Positions 11,601 through 24,900 of a DNA stretch of 64,000 bases are shown one piece after another. The stretch is from Trichopria drosophilae (taxonomy: Eukaryota; Arthropoda; Insecta; Hymenoptera; Diapriidae): assembly GCA_030407085.1 (NCBI GenBank), contig CM059583.1, forward strand, positions 23,348,001-23,412,000, written 5' to 3'. The stretch's first letter is position 1; every line of letters starts with the position of its first letter. The position numbers were made by a program, and so were the translations under genes. The notes beneath the pieces were generated by a model. That model was not told the origin of the DNA, searched no databases, and worked only from the letters and a program-made list of their open reading frames with translations.

Positions 11601-13491
11601 GAGGCGAATTGTGTAGTTTCAAACTTAATGAATATTCAGGAAAAAATGGGCGACCCTAAAAAAAATACACAAGTTTGATACTGTCGATATATGTTACCAA
11701 GCCAGAAATACGGCTTCCAGCATCATTTATTTTCCTGCACACGCGCCCGTAAAATGCTTTCAAGGTGCTTCTAGTCTACCGTCGAATGCAAAATACCGAA
11801 CATGATCCGAACAAAAAGTGGAAAAGCGTGTATTCGAAAGACGAGGCAGATAATGTACGAAAGTCCATAGTAATCAGCTTTTTATCAGCCATAAAAGCTT
11901 CAAAGCTCGGATGACGTTGTAACTCGCTGTCGAGCAGGTAATTTCGTTTCCATTGTAACCCGTAATCGAATTAACAAATAAAGTTTTGTCCAAATTAGCA
12001 TTTTGTTGTTAAATACAATTATTTTAAATCCAATGGAATTGCAAATTATGTTCGTGTATTTAGTACTCAACTTCGTAGGGAAAACATCGCGCTTGATCCC
12101 ATAGTTTGAATGGCTAACAAGCGAAGTTCATTATCATTATTCGTATAACAGTTCGTATTAATTGTTCAATATAAGAGCAATTATTGAGCAATTAGTGAAG
12201 TCGATTGATTTACAGAAGTACCCATGTTTGAATAATTATTATTGCTATTTTAAAACCATTTTTTATATGATTTTATTAGGAAAATTGTAAAACAATTGTG
12301 GTCGATTGCAACATGATACGTCCAATACTAGGTACACAGAGTGAGCTTTTTTTTTTGTTTATTCTACATAGTACGACTAACGACGTCCAAGGAAGCCCCA
12401 AAGCTCGACTTTTACTATACAGTTGACCACCTTTAAGGGCTTTCTTATCCGGTCTTCCTTTTTATAGAAAGCTCGTATCGTTTTTCTCTTTTGATGTCCG
12501 GAAAATCAATTTAAGATCCCGAACGTTCAATTGGTCCCCAATAATTCACTCCGTATTCGTTTTATTTCCTTCATGTTAATTTTCAGTAAAAGTTACGAAA
12601 TGAAAATACTAAATGCTTATGATAACTCATATCTAAATTCAAGAATAAAATTATGTCGGTTTCTGCTTTCATCGACAGTTTCTCTTTCCAATTGCAATTG
12701 TTGAATTAATGAAACACATTACGTCGATTCGCGACGATTTCGAATTTAAATTGAAAAATCCAATGCACAAACAAAACACACATGGTCGTGCCACTGAATG
12801 TTTAACTTTTGAATTAATAACACAATTTGCGTTCGTAAAAGTTACTGCAAATATTGCACTGATTGGTGGAATTCGATACTCAAACGTCATGTTTTGCTCT
12901 CGTGAATGCTGATGGAAAATTAATTAAAAATTTTCTTGAAAAGCAGACATATTTTGCAGTTTATTGTTACTTTAAACGAGCGTCGCAACGCGTCGATACT
13001 ACAGAATTATCTGCTAATCAGATTTTTGGAAATTTGGGTAGTATCGAAACATTATTAATATATAAAAATGTATACTTTTCCGATGATACTAATTATTAAA
13101 CCAGAACTGGATTTTCAATATTTTTAAATATTTGTATTACACATAGAGAAAAAGGGACCATTGTATAAAAGTAAAACAAATCATAATAAGTAGTTTAATT
13201 AATATTTCTGTTGTAAACAAGGCCATAATATTATTCTGTTTACTATTTCCCGATACTTAAATGTGCAAAGTCTTACATAACCTCAAATGGAATGCAATTA
13301 TACTATTATATAGTGCTTTGAAATATTCACGAGTTGTAAACTCAACTTACAAAAATTAATTAGTCAAAATAGTTTCGAAACCTTTAATATTATTAAAGTT
13401 TTTTTTTAAATAACTTAAAACTTTTAACGTGCTTACTGCTGCATTACGGAAGTTATGAAATGTACACCAGACGTCTTTACATTTTTTCCAT
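11601..13491. other. Noncoding DNA, nothing firm
   Basis: AT-rich with two GC-richer patches (about 11690-11950 and 12370-12560). Overlapping antisense open frames at 12669-12912 encode nothing recognisable. No repeat pairs noted. Confidence 0.4.
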
Positions 13492-13618
13492 ACAGCAGGC
13501 GTAAAATGGCCATTTTTGCGCTCCTTCGGCGGTCGAAAAGCGGCCATTTCAGGATAAGTTATTAGATAGGGATTTTGTTAAGTTATCATTTGAAAAATGG
13601 CCATTTTCACACCTACAG
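13492..13618. mobile_element. Short MITE-like element, 26-bp inverted ends
   Basis: ACAGCAGGCGTAAAATGGCC (left, continuing into ATTTTT) matches the complement of the right end, where the inverted form ends CACACCTACAG. 21 of 26 bases match. The core AAAATGGCCATTTTT is itself palindromic. A related element is at 8012-8114. The centre holds a small GC-rich stretch (GCGCTCCTTCGGCGGTCG). Confidence 0.5.
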
Positions 13619-15049
13619 AATCGAAAAATATTGTTGGTATCCAAAGCGTAGAATTGACTCCGCATATGATGATTCCTTCCGCCAATTTTGCGCCCTTGGT
13701 GCGCAAAGTACTATTCTTAAATTGTATAGCTTGTTTATGTCATGTTTGTACTTAATTTGCTAATGTTATGAAATTTTCTTCATAATTGATGCATATATTT
13801 GCAAAGATGTTAGAAAATCAAACATGGCAGATAGTGGTAACAAAGGAAAAGTTGTTGGGAACAAAAAAACATTTGTTTTTTTTCGAAATCTTATCTGTCG
13901 TACAGACAAGTTTATAAATTCAAAAGTATTTAAAATTTTGACGAAAAAAGTGACTTATATAAGTATGTACAAGATTATCGTGAATTAAGGAAAAAAACAT
14001 AATATTATATTAAAGATTAAAATAATCTATAATTAACGAAAAATGTTCCAGGTCAACGTACCTAATTTATCATTCTTATTTCTCGCGTGTTCCAACCCGA
14101 CGTATCCGACATAAATGCAATACAAATCCGGCGGATAATAAATAAAGCTGGAAAAAAATTTAACAAATAATTGAAACGAAATATTAAAAAATATTATTAA
14201 ACAACCAACTAAAAACGCTACATCGAAAAATCACAGGAAAACAAATTAGAAATTGACTCTACCCGTGTTTGATTTTTAATATTTGTAGAATATGTTTGGC
14301 AATGTTCTACAAAATATCGCTTGGTGCATTCAATATCGCGTCGCACCGGTTCGGTCCAAATAGATGGTTATTTAAAATTTAAATTTCACGGATAGCAGTG
14401 CAACGCAATATCCTCATACTGCATTTTATCCATTTTTGTTATCCTTACCAATCGAAGAAGTTCCAGAGGCAGGTGAACATGGTGATTGTTGAAGCAGAAA
14501 ACAGCCAGGCAACAGCAGAGTCCCCCTTGTGCTCCAAAATCTGGATGATGTCGATTCTTTAACGATGCACTGATGCACTCGCGATTATTACACTGTTCTT
14601 TCGACGTGTCCGCAGAATGGCGAACCGAATTGCAATTGCTGCAATGATTGTTTTACGAGAACACATCTTTGGTGCGAGTACTTTCAATATTTCGTATAAA
14701 AGTTCGATTTTTCAAGCATCAATCTATGTGAATGAATAAAAAATTAATTTTAAATTTCTAATTTTTCTAATCATTTTTAATTTCAAATTCGTAGGTTGTA
14801 CAAATTTAATACTCGATGTTTTTCGTAACGTTTATAAGTTTTGAAAATTATGTTGGAAAAGCTTCAGAAAAATTAAAACAAAAATAATTACTTTTTTTCA
14901 TCCTGAAATGGCATAAATTGTCGCCGTTATTTAACTAAATAATTATCATAGAAATGTGAAGGAATTTTTATATAAATCCATGTTTTATAGGTTGCAAGTC
15001 TGCTCTTTCTGAAACTGGACTCCATTTTTCAATCTCGTTTTTCTAATAG
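13619..15049. other. AT-rich DNA, nothing firm
   Basis: No gene or repeat recognised. A modestly GC-richer stretch lies near 14330-14660. Confidence 0.4.
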
Positions 15050-15665
15050 GGCACCCAGAATGGCAAAAACCACGAAAAAATAGTAATTTCTTAAATTCAA
15101 ATCCTTTTTTTTACATGAAACTATACTCTAATCAGTTCCTACCTTTAGGTCTGGTGAAGTAATTGGTTGTATCAAATTATAGGCTAATGCGAATCCTAGA
15201 ATACAAAATGGCGTCATTTTCAACAAAATTTTCGTGATTAAGTTGTAGTACTTTTGTAAATGACCATATATTCAATACCAAATGAAAAAAAAAATGATTT
15301 TCCACATCCTCGATCGCGAATCACGTTTAAAATTGTCAAAATTCAAAATGGAGGATACAATATGGCGGTCCAAAATCTGAAATTTTTATAAATTTTTGTA
15401 CAAATGTGTATAAAAGGGTTTTCGAGGTTCCTGATCACTAAGCCGTTGTCAAATTTTTGAAATTCAAAATGGCGGATCGAATATGATTAAAACCTTTTTG
15501 AAGCCGTCATTTTGCATTCTAGGATGTGCATTAAACTATCTTTTGGTGCAACCAATTACTCCACCAAATCTAAAAGTGGGAATCGATTGGACTAGAATTT
15601 CATGTTAAAAAAAAAAGGATTTCAATTGAAGAAATTTTTTCTGTTTTTTTTGCAATTCTGAGCGC
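15050..15665. mobile_element. Fold-back element, ~170-bp arms
   Basis: Left-arm landmarks GGGCACCCAGAATGGCAAAA, TGGTGAAGTAATTGGTTG and CGAATCCTAGAATACAAAATG are matched in reverse complement by CATTTTGCATTCTAGGAT, CAACCAATTACTCCACCA and GCAATTCTGAGCGCC on the right. The spacer holds the dispersed AAAATGGCGG/GGATCGAATATG modules and the phrase GTTTTCGAGGTTCCTGATCAC, also seen at 59150. The arms are diverged, so the element is old. No open frame of note. Confidence 0.65.
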
Positions 15666-16558
15666 CATACTGGAAAAATGACTAAAGATATTGATTCGAA
15701 ATTAGTTATTGACTATAATGTTCTTGAATTTATTTTCAATGTTTGTTTTACGAAGAATATACTTCAAATCACTAAAAAGTATTTGGACTGAATTTAAAGA
15801 CAAATGATTCAGTTAGAGCTACTTGGGCACAACTGTTCTCACTGAAAAATACGTATGATATAAAATCTTATTTTATAATCGAAAATTTAATTAATTTCGT
15901 GATAATATCTCAGATTTGGTCCATTATTTCAACTGTTTCCCCATTTTCGGTGGCTCAAATCGGCAACCCGATATAACAATTATTACTGTTTACATTTATA
16001 TCAAATTGACCGAAAAAATACAGAATTTACATGAATTTGATCATGCTTATAAAACTTTTCATATTTTCTTTATCAAGGAACTTTAAATATATTAGTTTCG
16101 TTACTTGACCATTTTGAGTCGAAAATAGATTGTTGCTCAAAAATATTTTACCACCATATTATTTATGTTCAGTAATCTGGATCACTTTTCTTTTATTATA
16201 ATACGCACTGTATTTTTGTTTTTTTCAAACAACATTTTTGTTACAGAATTAAATTAAAATTGCAAGATGTTTTTTGGCCGTTACGTCGAACTGTGAATAT
16301 TTTAAACAAATTAAGAGATGTTTTATTTGGACATGTTCGGTTCCATTAATAAATGTTTTTTTCATTTTTTTTTGTTATATTTTATTCGAGCCGTTCTAAT
16401 ATTTTAAATGTTTTCCTCATATAAATTCAATAAAAATGAAGCCCTAAAATTATTACAAAAATTCGATCAGCTTTTTTAGTATAATAATTCCGTTCGCATT
16501 TTTTTGCTGCAAGTTTTGTTTCTTCGTTAAAAAGTATAATATAGCTACGTAGAAGCGG
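15666..16558. other. AT-rich DNA, nothing firm
   Basis: No gene recognised. The sequence at 16150-16200 (TATTATTTATGTTCAGTAATCTGGATCACTTT) resembles the inner part of the fold-back arm at 1290-1320, so it is probably a fragment of that family. Confidence 0.35.
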
Positions 16559-16789
16559 TCTCTAAATGTATTAGAGTGGAAATTCACTATTTATGGCGTG
16601 AAAATTGAGCCACTCTAGTGAAAGAGTGAATTTTTAGTCTTCAAGAGTGAATTTTCGCTCCAGAAAAAGTAAGTATTCACTTCATACAAATTTTCTTTCC
16701 CTGCTTAAGAGTGAGAATTGAATGTTTGAATAGAGTGTCTCAATTTTCTCTCTATCAAGATTGAATTCTGACTCCAAGGAACTTAGAGA
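16559..16789. mobile_element. MITE with repeated AGAGTGAATTTT motif
   Basis: The left end TCTCTAAATG followed by TTAGAGTGGAAATTCAC is mirrored by TTGAATTCTGACTCC and ACTTAGAGA at the right end. Internally the motif AGAGTGAATTTT recurs (near 16625, 16644 and 16690, partly modified), giving a tandem-plus-inverted structure of about 230 bp. No coding capacity. Confidence 0.5.
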
Positions 16790-18419
16790 ATGGAAATGAT
16801 GAATTCGTTTTAGATTAAATAGAACAATTCATTTTAATTCTCATATACTAATCGACGCTATTACCAAACGAAATATATTCGTATTTCTTAAATTCTATCC
16901 ACTAAAAATTAGTTTTTGTTTAATTTATTCCTTTCGAAAGACAGAAAATATTCATGATATAATAAGTGAAATGTGAAAATTTAATATTAGGTCACTTAAA
17001 AAATTGACCTAATTTTTTTGAAAATATCGTGTCAGGTATTTTGAAATTTGAGAATCCAAACTGCAAATTGAAAATCAACTGTCCTAGTAACCCACGCACA
17101 CACGATCATGATATATTCCCCTTTGAAACTTGATGCTATGATATTCGATCCGATATCTTGAGTTTTGAGAACGTGATCAATAATGTCGAATTATTGCATA
17201 TCAAATGATACTCTTGAGTCTCAAACGTATCATAGCATAGACAATAACTTAATAGGTTATGTAAAGTCTTCCAAAAGTATCAATAATTTTATTTTTTTAA
17301 TAAGTATAAACGTGAATGTAATTAACATTAAAAAATTAGATATTTATTCGAAATTTCAGGAAACATCTCATTAATTTAATGAAGTCGTATTTAATATAAT
17401 TCATCGCATTTTTCCCAAATTTTTGTATACTTTTCTATACTATTCAACACAGCTTTTCATTATATGATGATTATCATGAAAAGACAACGATCTTCAGTAG
17501 AGTATTATAAGCATTATACATTTTTTGACCAATTTCGATGGTTGCGCAATATTTTTCTAAAAATGTATCAATAATTGTTTGCTCACTTATGACAATAATA
17601 ATAAATTTAATCTGGCTTGTAGCTGCGGTTTTATTAGGTTAGGTTCGTTTAGCTGGATTTTTATACTGTTTTGTCAGACCAAATCAGTTTAAGAACATTC
17701 TATATATCATAAGTTATACTCTCTTAATCCGAATCACTGAAAATTTCGGCAAATGTGTCAGCAAAAACAATTTTCGGTGTCAAATCAGTCAGTTGTATAT
17801 TCTTTTAACACCGATCATCGAATATAACCAGTGATTTGCTTTTCATCCTACATAAAACTGAACATCTATATATACAATTTCAAAAAAGTAGATTCTAAGG
17901 TTGCAAGAACTTTATTCCTCGAATTGGAGCAGGTTTTTCTGGCCCAACAAGTTTTTATAAGGGGAACGTAAATAAATGTTCTATGTTGTTTTTTGCGTTT
18001 TTATAATCGCATTCGAGTACCACAAGTTGCCCAAAGCAAGCACAAAATTCTAGATACTGGAAACGCCACCGAAAAATTGAATAACACCGATCTGTTTCAG
18101 GTATGTATCTAATGTTTATCGTAATTGTTCGTTTTTTATCATTTTTATAACCGTTAAAATTGCATGCAGGTGCTACTATATAGTTTCAGGGGAGTGTACA
18201 AAGTTATTTTAGCTAAGTTTGTACTATAGATTTTGCTTAAATTTACTGAATAGATTAATTATACTAAAAAATTAGCTTCTATTTACCAAACGCAACACGC
18301 GAAAATAATAAATGCTTATGGCAATTAAGATACTTTTAATAGCTTTGTGTATTACTTAAGATGAGTAGGAGCTGATATCTTAGAGCAAACAGTCCATTCA
18401 ATCGATTTTATCTAAATTC
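16790..18419. other. AT-rich DNA with one small hairpin
   Basis: Mostly featureless. ATGCTATGATA near 17132 and TATCATAGCAT near 17228 are perfect 11-bp complements about 85 bp apart, bracketing CTTGAG motifs. This could be a small hairpin or MITE remnant. The 63-codon frame at 17183-17374 is unrecognised. Confidence 0.35.
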
Positions 18420-18730
18420 GCTCGGTTGATCAGTTAGTAAACACTTAGTAAGTAGATTTCATTTCACTGAATGTAGCCCGATTCGCTGAATTCATTAGTA
18501 AATAGATACTGTTTTCCAGTGAAACCCACTGATTACCGACATAAAGCATATGGTTTGGTTCCAGTGATTTTAGTGAAATTTGCCTAATATATCAGTTAGC
18601 AAACACTGCAGTGTTCCTGGATCGCTGGATCGATCAGTGAATAGGCATTGTTTGGAAGCGGCCGAAATGTGATTTCATTTCAATGATTTTCCAGCCAATT
18701 TAGAAGAGTTCCCTGTTGAAATCAGTGTCT
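18420..18730. repeat. Degenerate repeats of CAGTTAGTAAACACT
   Basis: ATCAGTTAGTAAACACTTAG (18430) recurs as ATCAGTTAGCAAACACTGCA (18591). Fragments such as TTAGTAAATAGATACTG and CCAGTGAAAC/CCAGTGATTTTAGTGAAA lie between. Spacing is irregular, so this is an old, eroded repeat of about 160 bp rather than a clean tandem array. Confidence 0.4.
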
Positions 18731-19269
18731 AATGGCGGATTCACAGCGATCGCAACTGCCGCATTGTCAATTAGCGACTATGAACTGACAATTAGTAGTT
18801 TTCGCTGATTCAAATTAAGAGAGTACAAATACAAAAAAAAATACAAAAAAAAGTCAAAAAAAATCTATGATTTTTAACCAAAATAGATGAGAATATTTCA
18901 TATGATATTTCAAATGATATTCCATAACTATCTTAAGAAAGAATGCTAAAATCAACAGATCTAAAGTAGGAATTTATTGATTAAGTAATAAGAAAACGAT
19001 CGTTAATACCACATTTCGCTAAATGATTGAAATTCAGTCTAACGACATCAATCATAGTAATGGCGAAATTGTTTGCTCGATATAAGCTCGGTTTGCGAAG
19101 AAGTAGGTTGATAAATGTTATCTTACTATTCTTATGCAAAGAAGCCATTACTCAAATTTCCATCGGCGTAATTAAAAAATTATGCATCATGATTACGTGC
19201 AAACAGTTTTCGGATCGATCCGTCTCATTCGAGTCGAATCACGAACCGACCTTAAAGACGTAAATCATT
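18731..19269. other. AT-rich DNA with A-rich low complexity
   Basis: A run of A-rich repeats is present at about 18826-18865. A 78-codon open frame at 19027-19263 is unrecognised. Confidence 0.4.
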
Positions 19270-19830
19270 TACGGCTGAAGTGGTGTACCAGCCACACTCA
19301 TACTGGCTAATACTGGCATGCATATTTACACAAATATATATTCGTCCAGTACTGGCATTATTGAATGGAAAGTTCGAGTAGTCCCCTGCCGTTTCCTCCC
19401 TTTCCGAAATGGCGGCCATATATAAATCGCGCGTTTATCTTTGCTCGATGGAAGTTCGGGGGCGCGAGCGTTGATTAGCATTTATTTGCGCGATCCGATG
19501 CCGCCTATTTTTAATGAAGCCCTTTGTTCCGCAACTCGTGAATTTTGAAGGATTTAATTTCGCTGGAGCGTCCGACCGTCGAGTGTAGGACGAGCACTTT
19601 TCTTTTTTCCGGACGTCCTCGTAATTTCGCGTTATATACCCCTTGGACAGTTTAAATCCACTTCGGGACGGACTGAAAATCTAAAAAAGGTCTCGAGCAT
19701 TGGCTCCGAGGAATTGCCAAGTCCCTCTGTATGTGAAATTATCGTCTGGCGACTAAGTTACTCCCACGCCTCCTGGAAAACCCTGTAATCTCGTATTAGT
19801 CAAGCATAATACTAAAATTATGATTTTAAC
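19270..19830. promoter_or_regulatory. GC-richer block, possible regulatory region
   Basis: A sharp change to CpG-containing, more complex sequence between AT-rich flanks. Visible features are a CCATATATAA (CArG-like) element near 19416, repeated ATACTGGC and palindromic CCAGTACTGG motifs at 19305-19355, and GC-rich phrases such as GGGGGCGCGAGCG. No open frame of gene quality is present. It fits a conserved regulatory block, but this rests on composition and short motifs only. Confidence 0.3.
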
Positions 19831-20832
19831 ACTCGTCGCAGCATCTTAACGTTTATTTAGACGGTAGCACGTCTTTTGTCTTAGTTGTCATGTGAAATAA
19901 AGACGTGGAGCCATTTAGACACTCCTTCTGTAATTAGACAATTTAGCAATAATTACAATTAAACATTTTTTACTTTCTTCTAAATCTTATGTTAGACCGA
20001 TTTTAAGATGCTTTGTTCAAAAAGTTGTTGAATACTTTATCATGTTTACTATTTCCCAAATACGTCCATAAAAATTGATTTTCCTACATATTTAAGAAAG
20101 TTCTTGGAAGATGTTGAACTATGACTGTATTTTTTAGGTTAACAATATATTTTAATCTGATGTATCTGATCCAACAAAGAATTTTTTATAGTATACTATT
20201 ATTATTATTGTAAGTTTAAATTTTATCAAAAAATTACTTTCTTCACTATTTAGCGCTTAGAGTCAATATATAAATAATTAACAGCTGTAAAATCTGTACT
20301 ATTTTTGAGGTGACTGAACACGATTCTGTTATTGAATTTTAGAAATTCGAATTGGCCAATTAAAAAACGATTGCAAATCCTCATAAAAATAGCTAGAGGC
20401 TATTTAAAGATTCCTGTCGCGGTCGCTAAATACGAATTTGGTTTCACATTTTTGCCTTTCAAAATGGGAGATAAAAAATTTCAAACGTTTGCCAATCACT
20501 ACAAGGAAAAATAAGCGGGAGTTTTCAGTTTCGATGAACAGAAATTTGGTGTAAATTGAATGTAAGACTCGTAATTAATCGCTCTAGAAATAAACGACGG
20601 AACAAGCAATTATTCCATACAATATTTTCTAATTCGACGGGCGTGAGGCTTGATAATTTGCGACCGAAGATTTCACATTCAGGGCGCAAAATCGACTTCT
20701 ACGCCCGGAGTGTTAATAAAAACTCTTTTTATCATCCCATATGTCGAATTTTGCTAATTTGAACCCAGTTCTGTAAAATTAAACTATATAGCACCCAGTG
20801 GGTCACATCTTTAAATGTTATAATAGTTCCGA
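19831..20832. other. AT-rich DNA, nothing firm
   Basis: No gene recognised. Open frames at 20332-20514 and 20556-20762 are short and lysine/isoleucine-rich. A GC-richer spot near 20640-20710 includes GGGCGCAAAATCG. Confidence 0.4.
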
Positions 20833-21097
20833 CACTGTTAGAAATTTCTCTAGAAATTTTCTGAAATAGTAACTGAAGTTTTTTACTGTTACCGTTTCAG
20901 AATTTTACGAAACAAAATTAAGAAACATTTTCAAAAAATTACGAAAAAATTACAGAAAATTACCAAAAGATTTTAGAAAATTACCAAAATATTTCAGAAA
21001 ATTACTAAACTATGTTTCGTAAAATGCAGAAACCGTAACGATAAAATAACTTCAGTTACTCTTTCTTGAAAATTGCTACAGAAGTTTTTCAACATTG
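20833..21097. mobile_element. Hairpin MITE with internal 21-bp tandem repeat
   Basis: The left arm (about 20833-20907) and right arm (about 21018-21097) are inverted: AGTAACTGAAG against CTTCAGTTACT, and AATTTTACGAAAC against GTTTCGTAAAATG. Between them AGAAAATTACCAAAAGATTT recurs at 20954, 20975 and 20996, exactly 21 bp apart. Total length is about 265 bp with no coding potential. The flanks do not show an obvious target duplication. Confidence 0.65.
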
Positions 21098-22199
21098 TAA
21101 TTAAATTGCAGATATCGGACCAATTTAACTATCTCATATAATGCAAGCTTACTCAGGACTGTTTTCTCCGGGGGAATAGATATAATGTCGTTCATATAAT
21201 AAAATATGAATCATACAAAAAAAATAAAAGTGGAAAAATAATTTATATTACACATTTTCATTTCACTTTTAAAACTATACTTTGTGAAATATTCAGAGAA
21301 AGTTTCAGCATCTTTCATTAATAAGGAAATTTTACGCGGACTATACTTTTGGTGGGAAATTTTATCGTTTTTAACTGAACGTTTGTAAAAGTTATAGTTG
21401 TATAGTAAAATCTACAAAATTCTAGTATTATTAACGCTCTATTTATGCCCAAGTGTGAAGAATTAGCAGACGGAATTTAGGTGACGATATTTACAAAATA
21501 TGAAACCGATTTTTGAATGTAACAATTTTTTGTTCAATTCTAATTTTCACTATAATGCCACTCTTAACAGACTATTTATCTTCAGAAACGTATTTCCGAC
21601 AATTTTACTTAAAAAAATGTGCGCTTACATGTATTGATTTTTACCTATTTTGATTTTCCTTCGAAATCGGGAAATTTTCTTCATTTGTGTATTTTGTCCG
21701 TATATATATGTAGATAGTTAAATTTATTAAAACAGGTTATGAAATGTTCAGAGTTACATATTTTGATTTTTCGAAAGTACAAACGTAATTTTCGAACATC
21801 CAAGTGGCAGCTTTCAATGCATAGGTGGTAATTTGTTACATTTTGTATTTACTTGTTGTTGGAGATGTATTCAGTGGCGTATTACCTGGCACTTAGTATT
21901 TTATATAGTTTTGTATCATTTTTTGATTTAAAAGAACAAATAATGTGATATGGTGGTCTCTTTATTACATTTTTATTTAGCAAGTATCATCATGCTGATT
22001 TCGATATTTAAATTCTGCATACTTGGAAGTTAATTTTATTGACCTGACTAACGCTTGGAGAACAGATTTACAAAAAAAAAGCCAAGAGAAAACGTTATTT
22101 TCCTTAATATTCATATCTTTCTATGTAATTGAACGAGAAATAATTTTATAAAAATCATTTGAAGCCTCCTCTTTCACTCAAAAAAAAGGTAGGGGTAAT
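21098..22199. other. AT-rich DNA, nothing firm
   Basis: No gene, RNA or repeat recognised. Confidence 0.4.
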
Positions 22200-22256
22200 A
22201 CTTAAGTAGTAACAGATGAACCAAACTGCTTTAATATGTTCCGTTACTACTTAAGT
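22200..22256. repeat. Perfect 14-bp-stem hairpin, ACTTAAGTAGTAAC
   Basis: ACTTAAGTAGTAAC (22200-22213) and GTTACTACTTAAGT (22243-22256) are perfect complements around a 29-bp loop containing ACCAAAC. The same stem and loop motif appear at 37098-37150 and 38309-38361. The surrounding sequence differs, so the hairpin itself is the shared unit. Confidence 0.6.
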
Positions 22257-23660
22257 GGTTCGATTGCAAACAAAAATTGTACTATGCTTTTCAACTACTC
22301 TGCTTAGTCGAAAATATTATCAAATTCATGTCATTCATTGCAGTAACTATCCTAAAGTAGTTAAATGAACTAACTTGAATGCTAGAGAATACCAGTAATA
22401 GTTTGATTAAGATGAAAAACATGTTAAGATTTCTCTACGTATTTGGGTAACTTGAAATACTAATCATCAATTTTTAAAAGTATGGAAATCAATTTAATCA
22501 ACGGGAATTACTTGTCTAAAATATATTTCACATACTAAATTTAACTTTACTATTAACGCTAGTTGAATTTTATAGACAGATTTTTCTATATAATCAATAT
22601 ATCGGAAATTTTGAAATTAAAAACGACTTTCATTTTCGTAAAATTGAATACAGCGGCTTAGCATAAAAATAGCTAAAACTAAACTAAACAGAAATACTAT
22701 TCTATATAAAAGAGAATTTTTCTTAACAGAAGTAAAAATGCTTACGATGAAGTTATAAACTATAAATATATAATGGAAGTATTTCCTCTCATTTATTTTT
22801 TATTATGACATTAGTACAAATTTATTTCAAAATTATTTTTTTACTCCGTTTAAGATGTTATGAAATAAGAATTAAAAATATCTCAAAACACAATTTTGTT
22901 CTATTTATTCTTTTAAAACGGCACATTAAAGCTACCATATTAAATTTTCATAAAAGTCCAACCGAGTATAATTTTGTTTGAGAGTACCTTTTCATTTAGT
23001 AATGGCACTAAAAAGAATAGTAAAAATACGAGAAATAGTTTATAATGTCCGAAATAAAACTGAAACTTCTTGGTTTTGATGCCAAGTTTAAAATATTAAA
23101 CTAGACCGTGTGTAAAATCTTCTCGGTAAGTTTGTCGACATGCCAAATGTATTTGGGTAACGCCGAGTATCGACGTTTTTTGGTTCGAACTAGTATGAAT
23201 TAAATACGAAATGCCGGAAAAGAGTGATTGTTGGGCTTTTCTACCAAATGAAACCTTATAGAAGAGAAATCCCTGTAATTAAGGTTATAAATTAAATTGC
23301 GAAACAAAATTAGAGTACTACGTAATGTTGCAGTTTATGTGTAATTTAGCTGCATAAATTATAGTTTTATGAAATTTTAGTTAAATTACTTCCTTACTAC
23401 CTCAATTGCTAATTACACGCAATCTAGAGACTGTTGTGGTAACAAATTCTTGGTGTAAATCTCCAAAATTCAATTACAAGATTGTAGTGATGAATGACTT
23501 TTTTGAAAGTTGCAGACAAATGATATATATAATTCCAATTTTTTTTCGACGTTATTCAAACCAAGAGGGTGGATACATAAAAAAACGCCATCACCGACAA
23601 ATGGCGAGTCACAGCAACAGCTGCTTTAAAGACTGACCTATAAATTTATGTTTATCTTTC
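22257..23660. other. AT-rich DNA, nothing firm
   Basis: No gene recognised. The 76-codon open frame at 23406-23636 is not recognisable. Confidence 0.4.
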
Positions 23661-23788
23661 CCCAAACAGCACAATCCGTCCCGGGATGTCCTGGGGAGCT
23701 CTTGAGGACGTCCAAATGTCCGCGTCTAGTCCTCGGGAGCTCCTCATGCGCTCCTGAGGACGTCCTGGGATGATCTTGTGCTCTTTCG
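23661..23788. mobile_element. MITE, CCCARACAGCACAA-ended, GAGGACGTCC core
   Basis: The left end CCCAAACAGCACAATC is mirrored by GATCTTGTGCTCTTTCG on the right. Inside, GATGTCCTGGGGAGCTC and GAGGACGTCCTGGGAT are inverted partners, and GAGGACGTCC occurs on both sides (once as a perfect palindrome extension). The length (128 bp) is nearly identical to the better preserved element at 39042-39168 with the same end motif. The antisense 68-codon frame across it is incidental. Confidence 0.6.
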
Positions 23789-24180
23789 ATCATTATAGAC
23801 GATTGGTTCACATTTTCCATATGTATGATGCTTTCATTAGGCAATAACTATTACTTGTCAGTTGGGTCATCAAGTATCTGTTTGAGCTAACAATATTCTA
23901 ATAATTTACAAGATAACGTAATATAAATTAGTGCTTTTACTGCACCAATTCAACAATGACATTACTTATCCATCGAATCCAAAAGACAAAATTTGGAATC
24001 CTCAACTAGAGAATAAACTGCAGTCGAAACTCGAAATGCTCCGAAATTCAAGAAAGACAAATTTACTGGGGATCGTGACGTATTTGCTCGTCACTCGAAG
24101 CAAACTGGAGTTCAAAGACCCTCATTATCCAACACGCGACTCTAAGTGAGTGCTCGGATGGATTCGAATTATTGATTTCT
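23789..24180. other. Noncoding DNA, nothing firm
   Basis: A 72-codon frame at 23931-24149 is unrecognised. No repeats noted. Confidence 0.4.
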
Positions 24181-24900
24181 GTTTCATTTGAAGACAGAAA
24201 CGATACGCAGGGGCGTGCCCTCTTAACCCCCCCCCCCCTCCAACTTCTTAGGATCCTTTGTGAGTCTCCTGACCTCGGTAATGTTGGATTTTATTGGAAA
24301 AAGTGAAATGCAAATAGCGACTTTCGAAAGGTTTCAAATATTTGTTTGTTCCGCTCGAGGTGGCCTTCCGGTGCGTCGCTCCTGTGTACAATTCAGATAA
24401 CGACGCGAATGCGCGCTACCCGATATGCCGGGTATGATGCCGGGTATGGCGCCGGGTATGGTTGGCAAGGGGCACCGAACCGCATGCCTCAACCGCGTGC
24501 TCGTCGGTTTTCAAGATTTCTCCGCAATTGTGCAAAGGGGCAAACCGTACACTAGTTATTGTCGACTGCAGTGACCGTGCAAAAATTTCAACTCCTCTAG
24601 GGAAATAACACGCCGAGCGGGAAGATCCCGAGAATATTGTTGCTTTCCCGGGGAGAAATCATGCACTCGAATCTGCAAACGCAGAGGGAAAAAAAAGCGC
24701 AGCGGCACAGTTTTAATTGGGACTTCCGGTTTTTCGTGCTTTCCAAGTCCTGGGTGGTGATGCGATATCGAAATTTGATTTTTCCTCCCCCAAGAACTAC
24801 CATTCGGATTTATTCGAGCGTCTCGTCTTATTGAATTCGCAATTATGTCGTTTCGTGCGAGAATATTCCGATTGGTCGATTCCGAATTATCCTACCGCCT
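24181..24900. promoter_or_regulatory. GC-richer block with poly-C and 12-bp tandem
   Basis: A run of 12 C residues lies at 24227-24238, and CCGGGTATGATG-type 12-mers are tandem from 24428 to 24463 (three units). The block is richer in CpG than its flanks, with short overlapping frames on both strands that match nothing recognisable. It may be a regulatory or untranslated segment. The coding reading is not supported. Confidence 0.3.
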
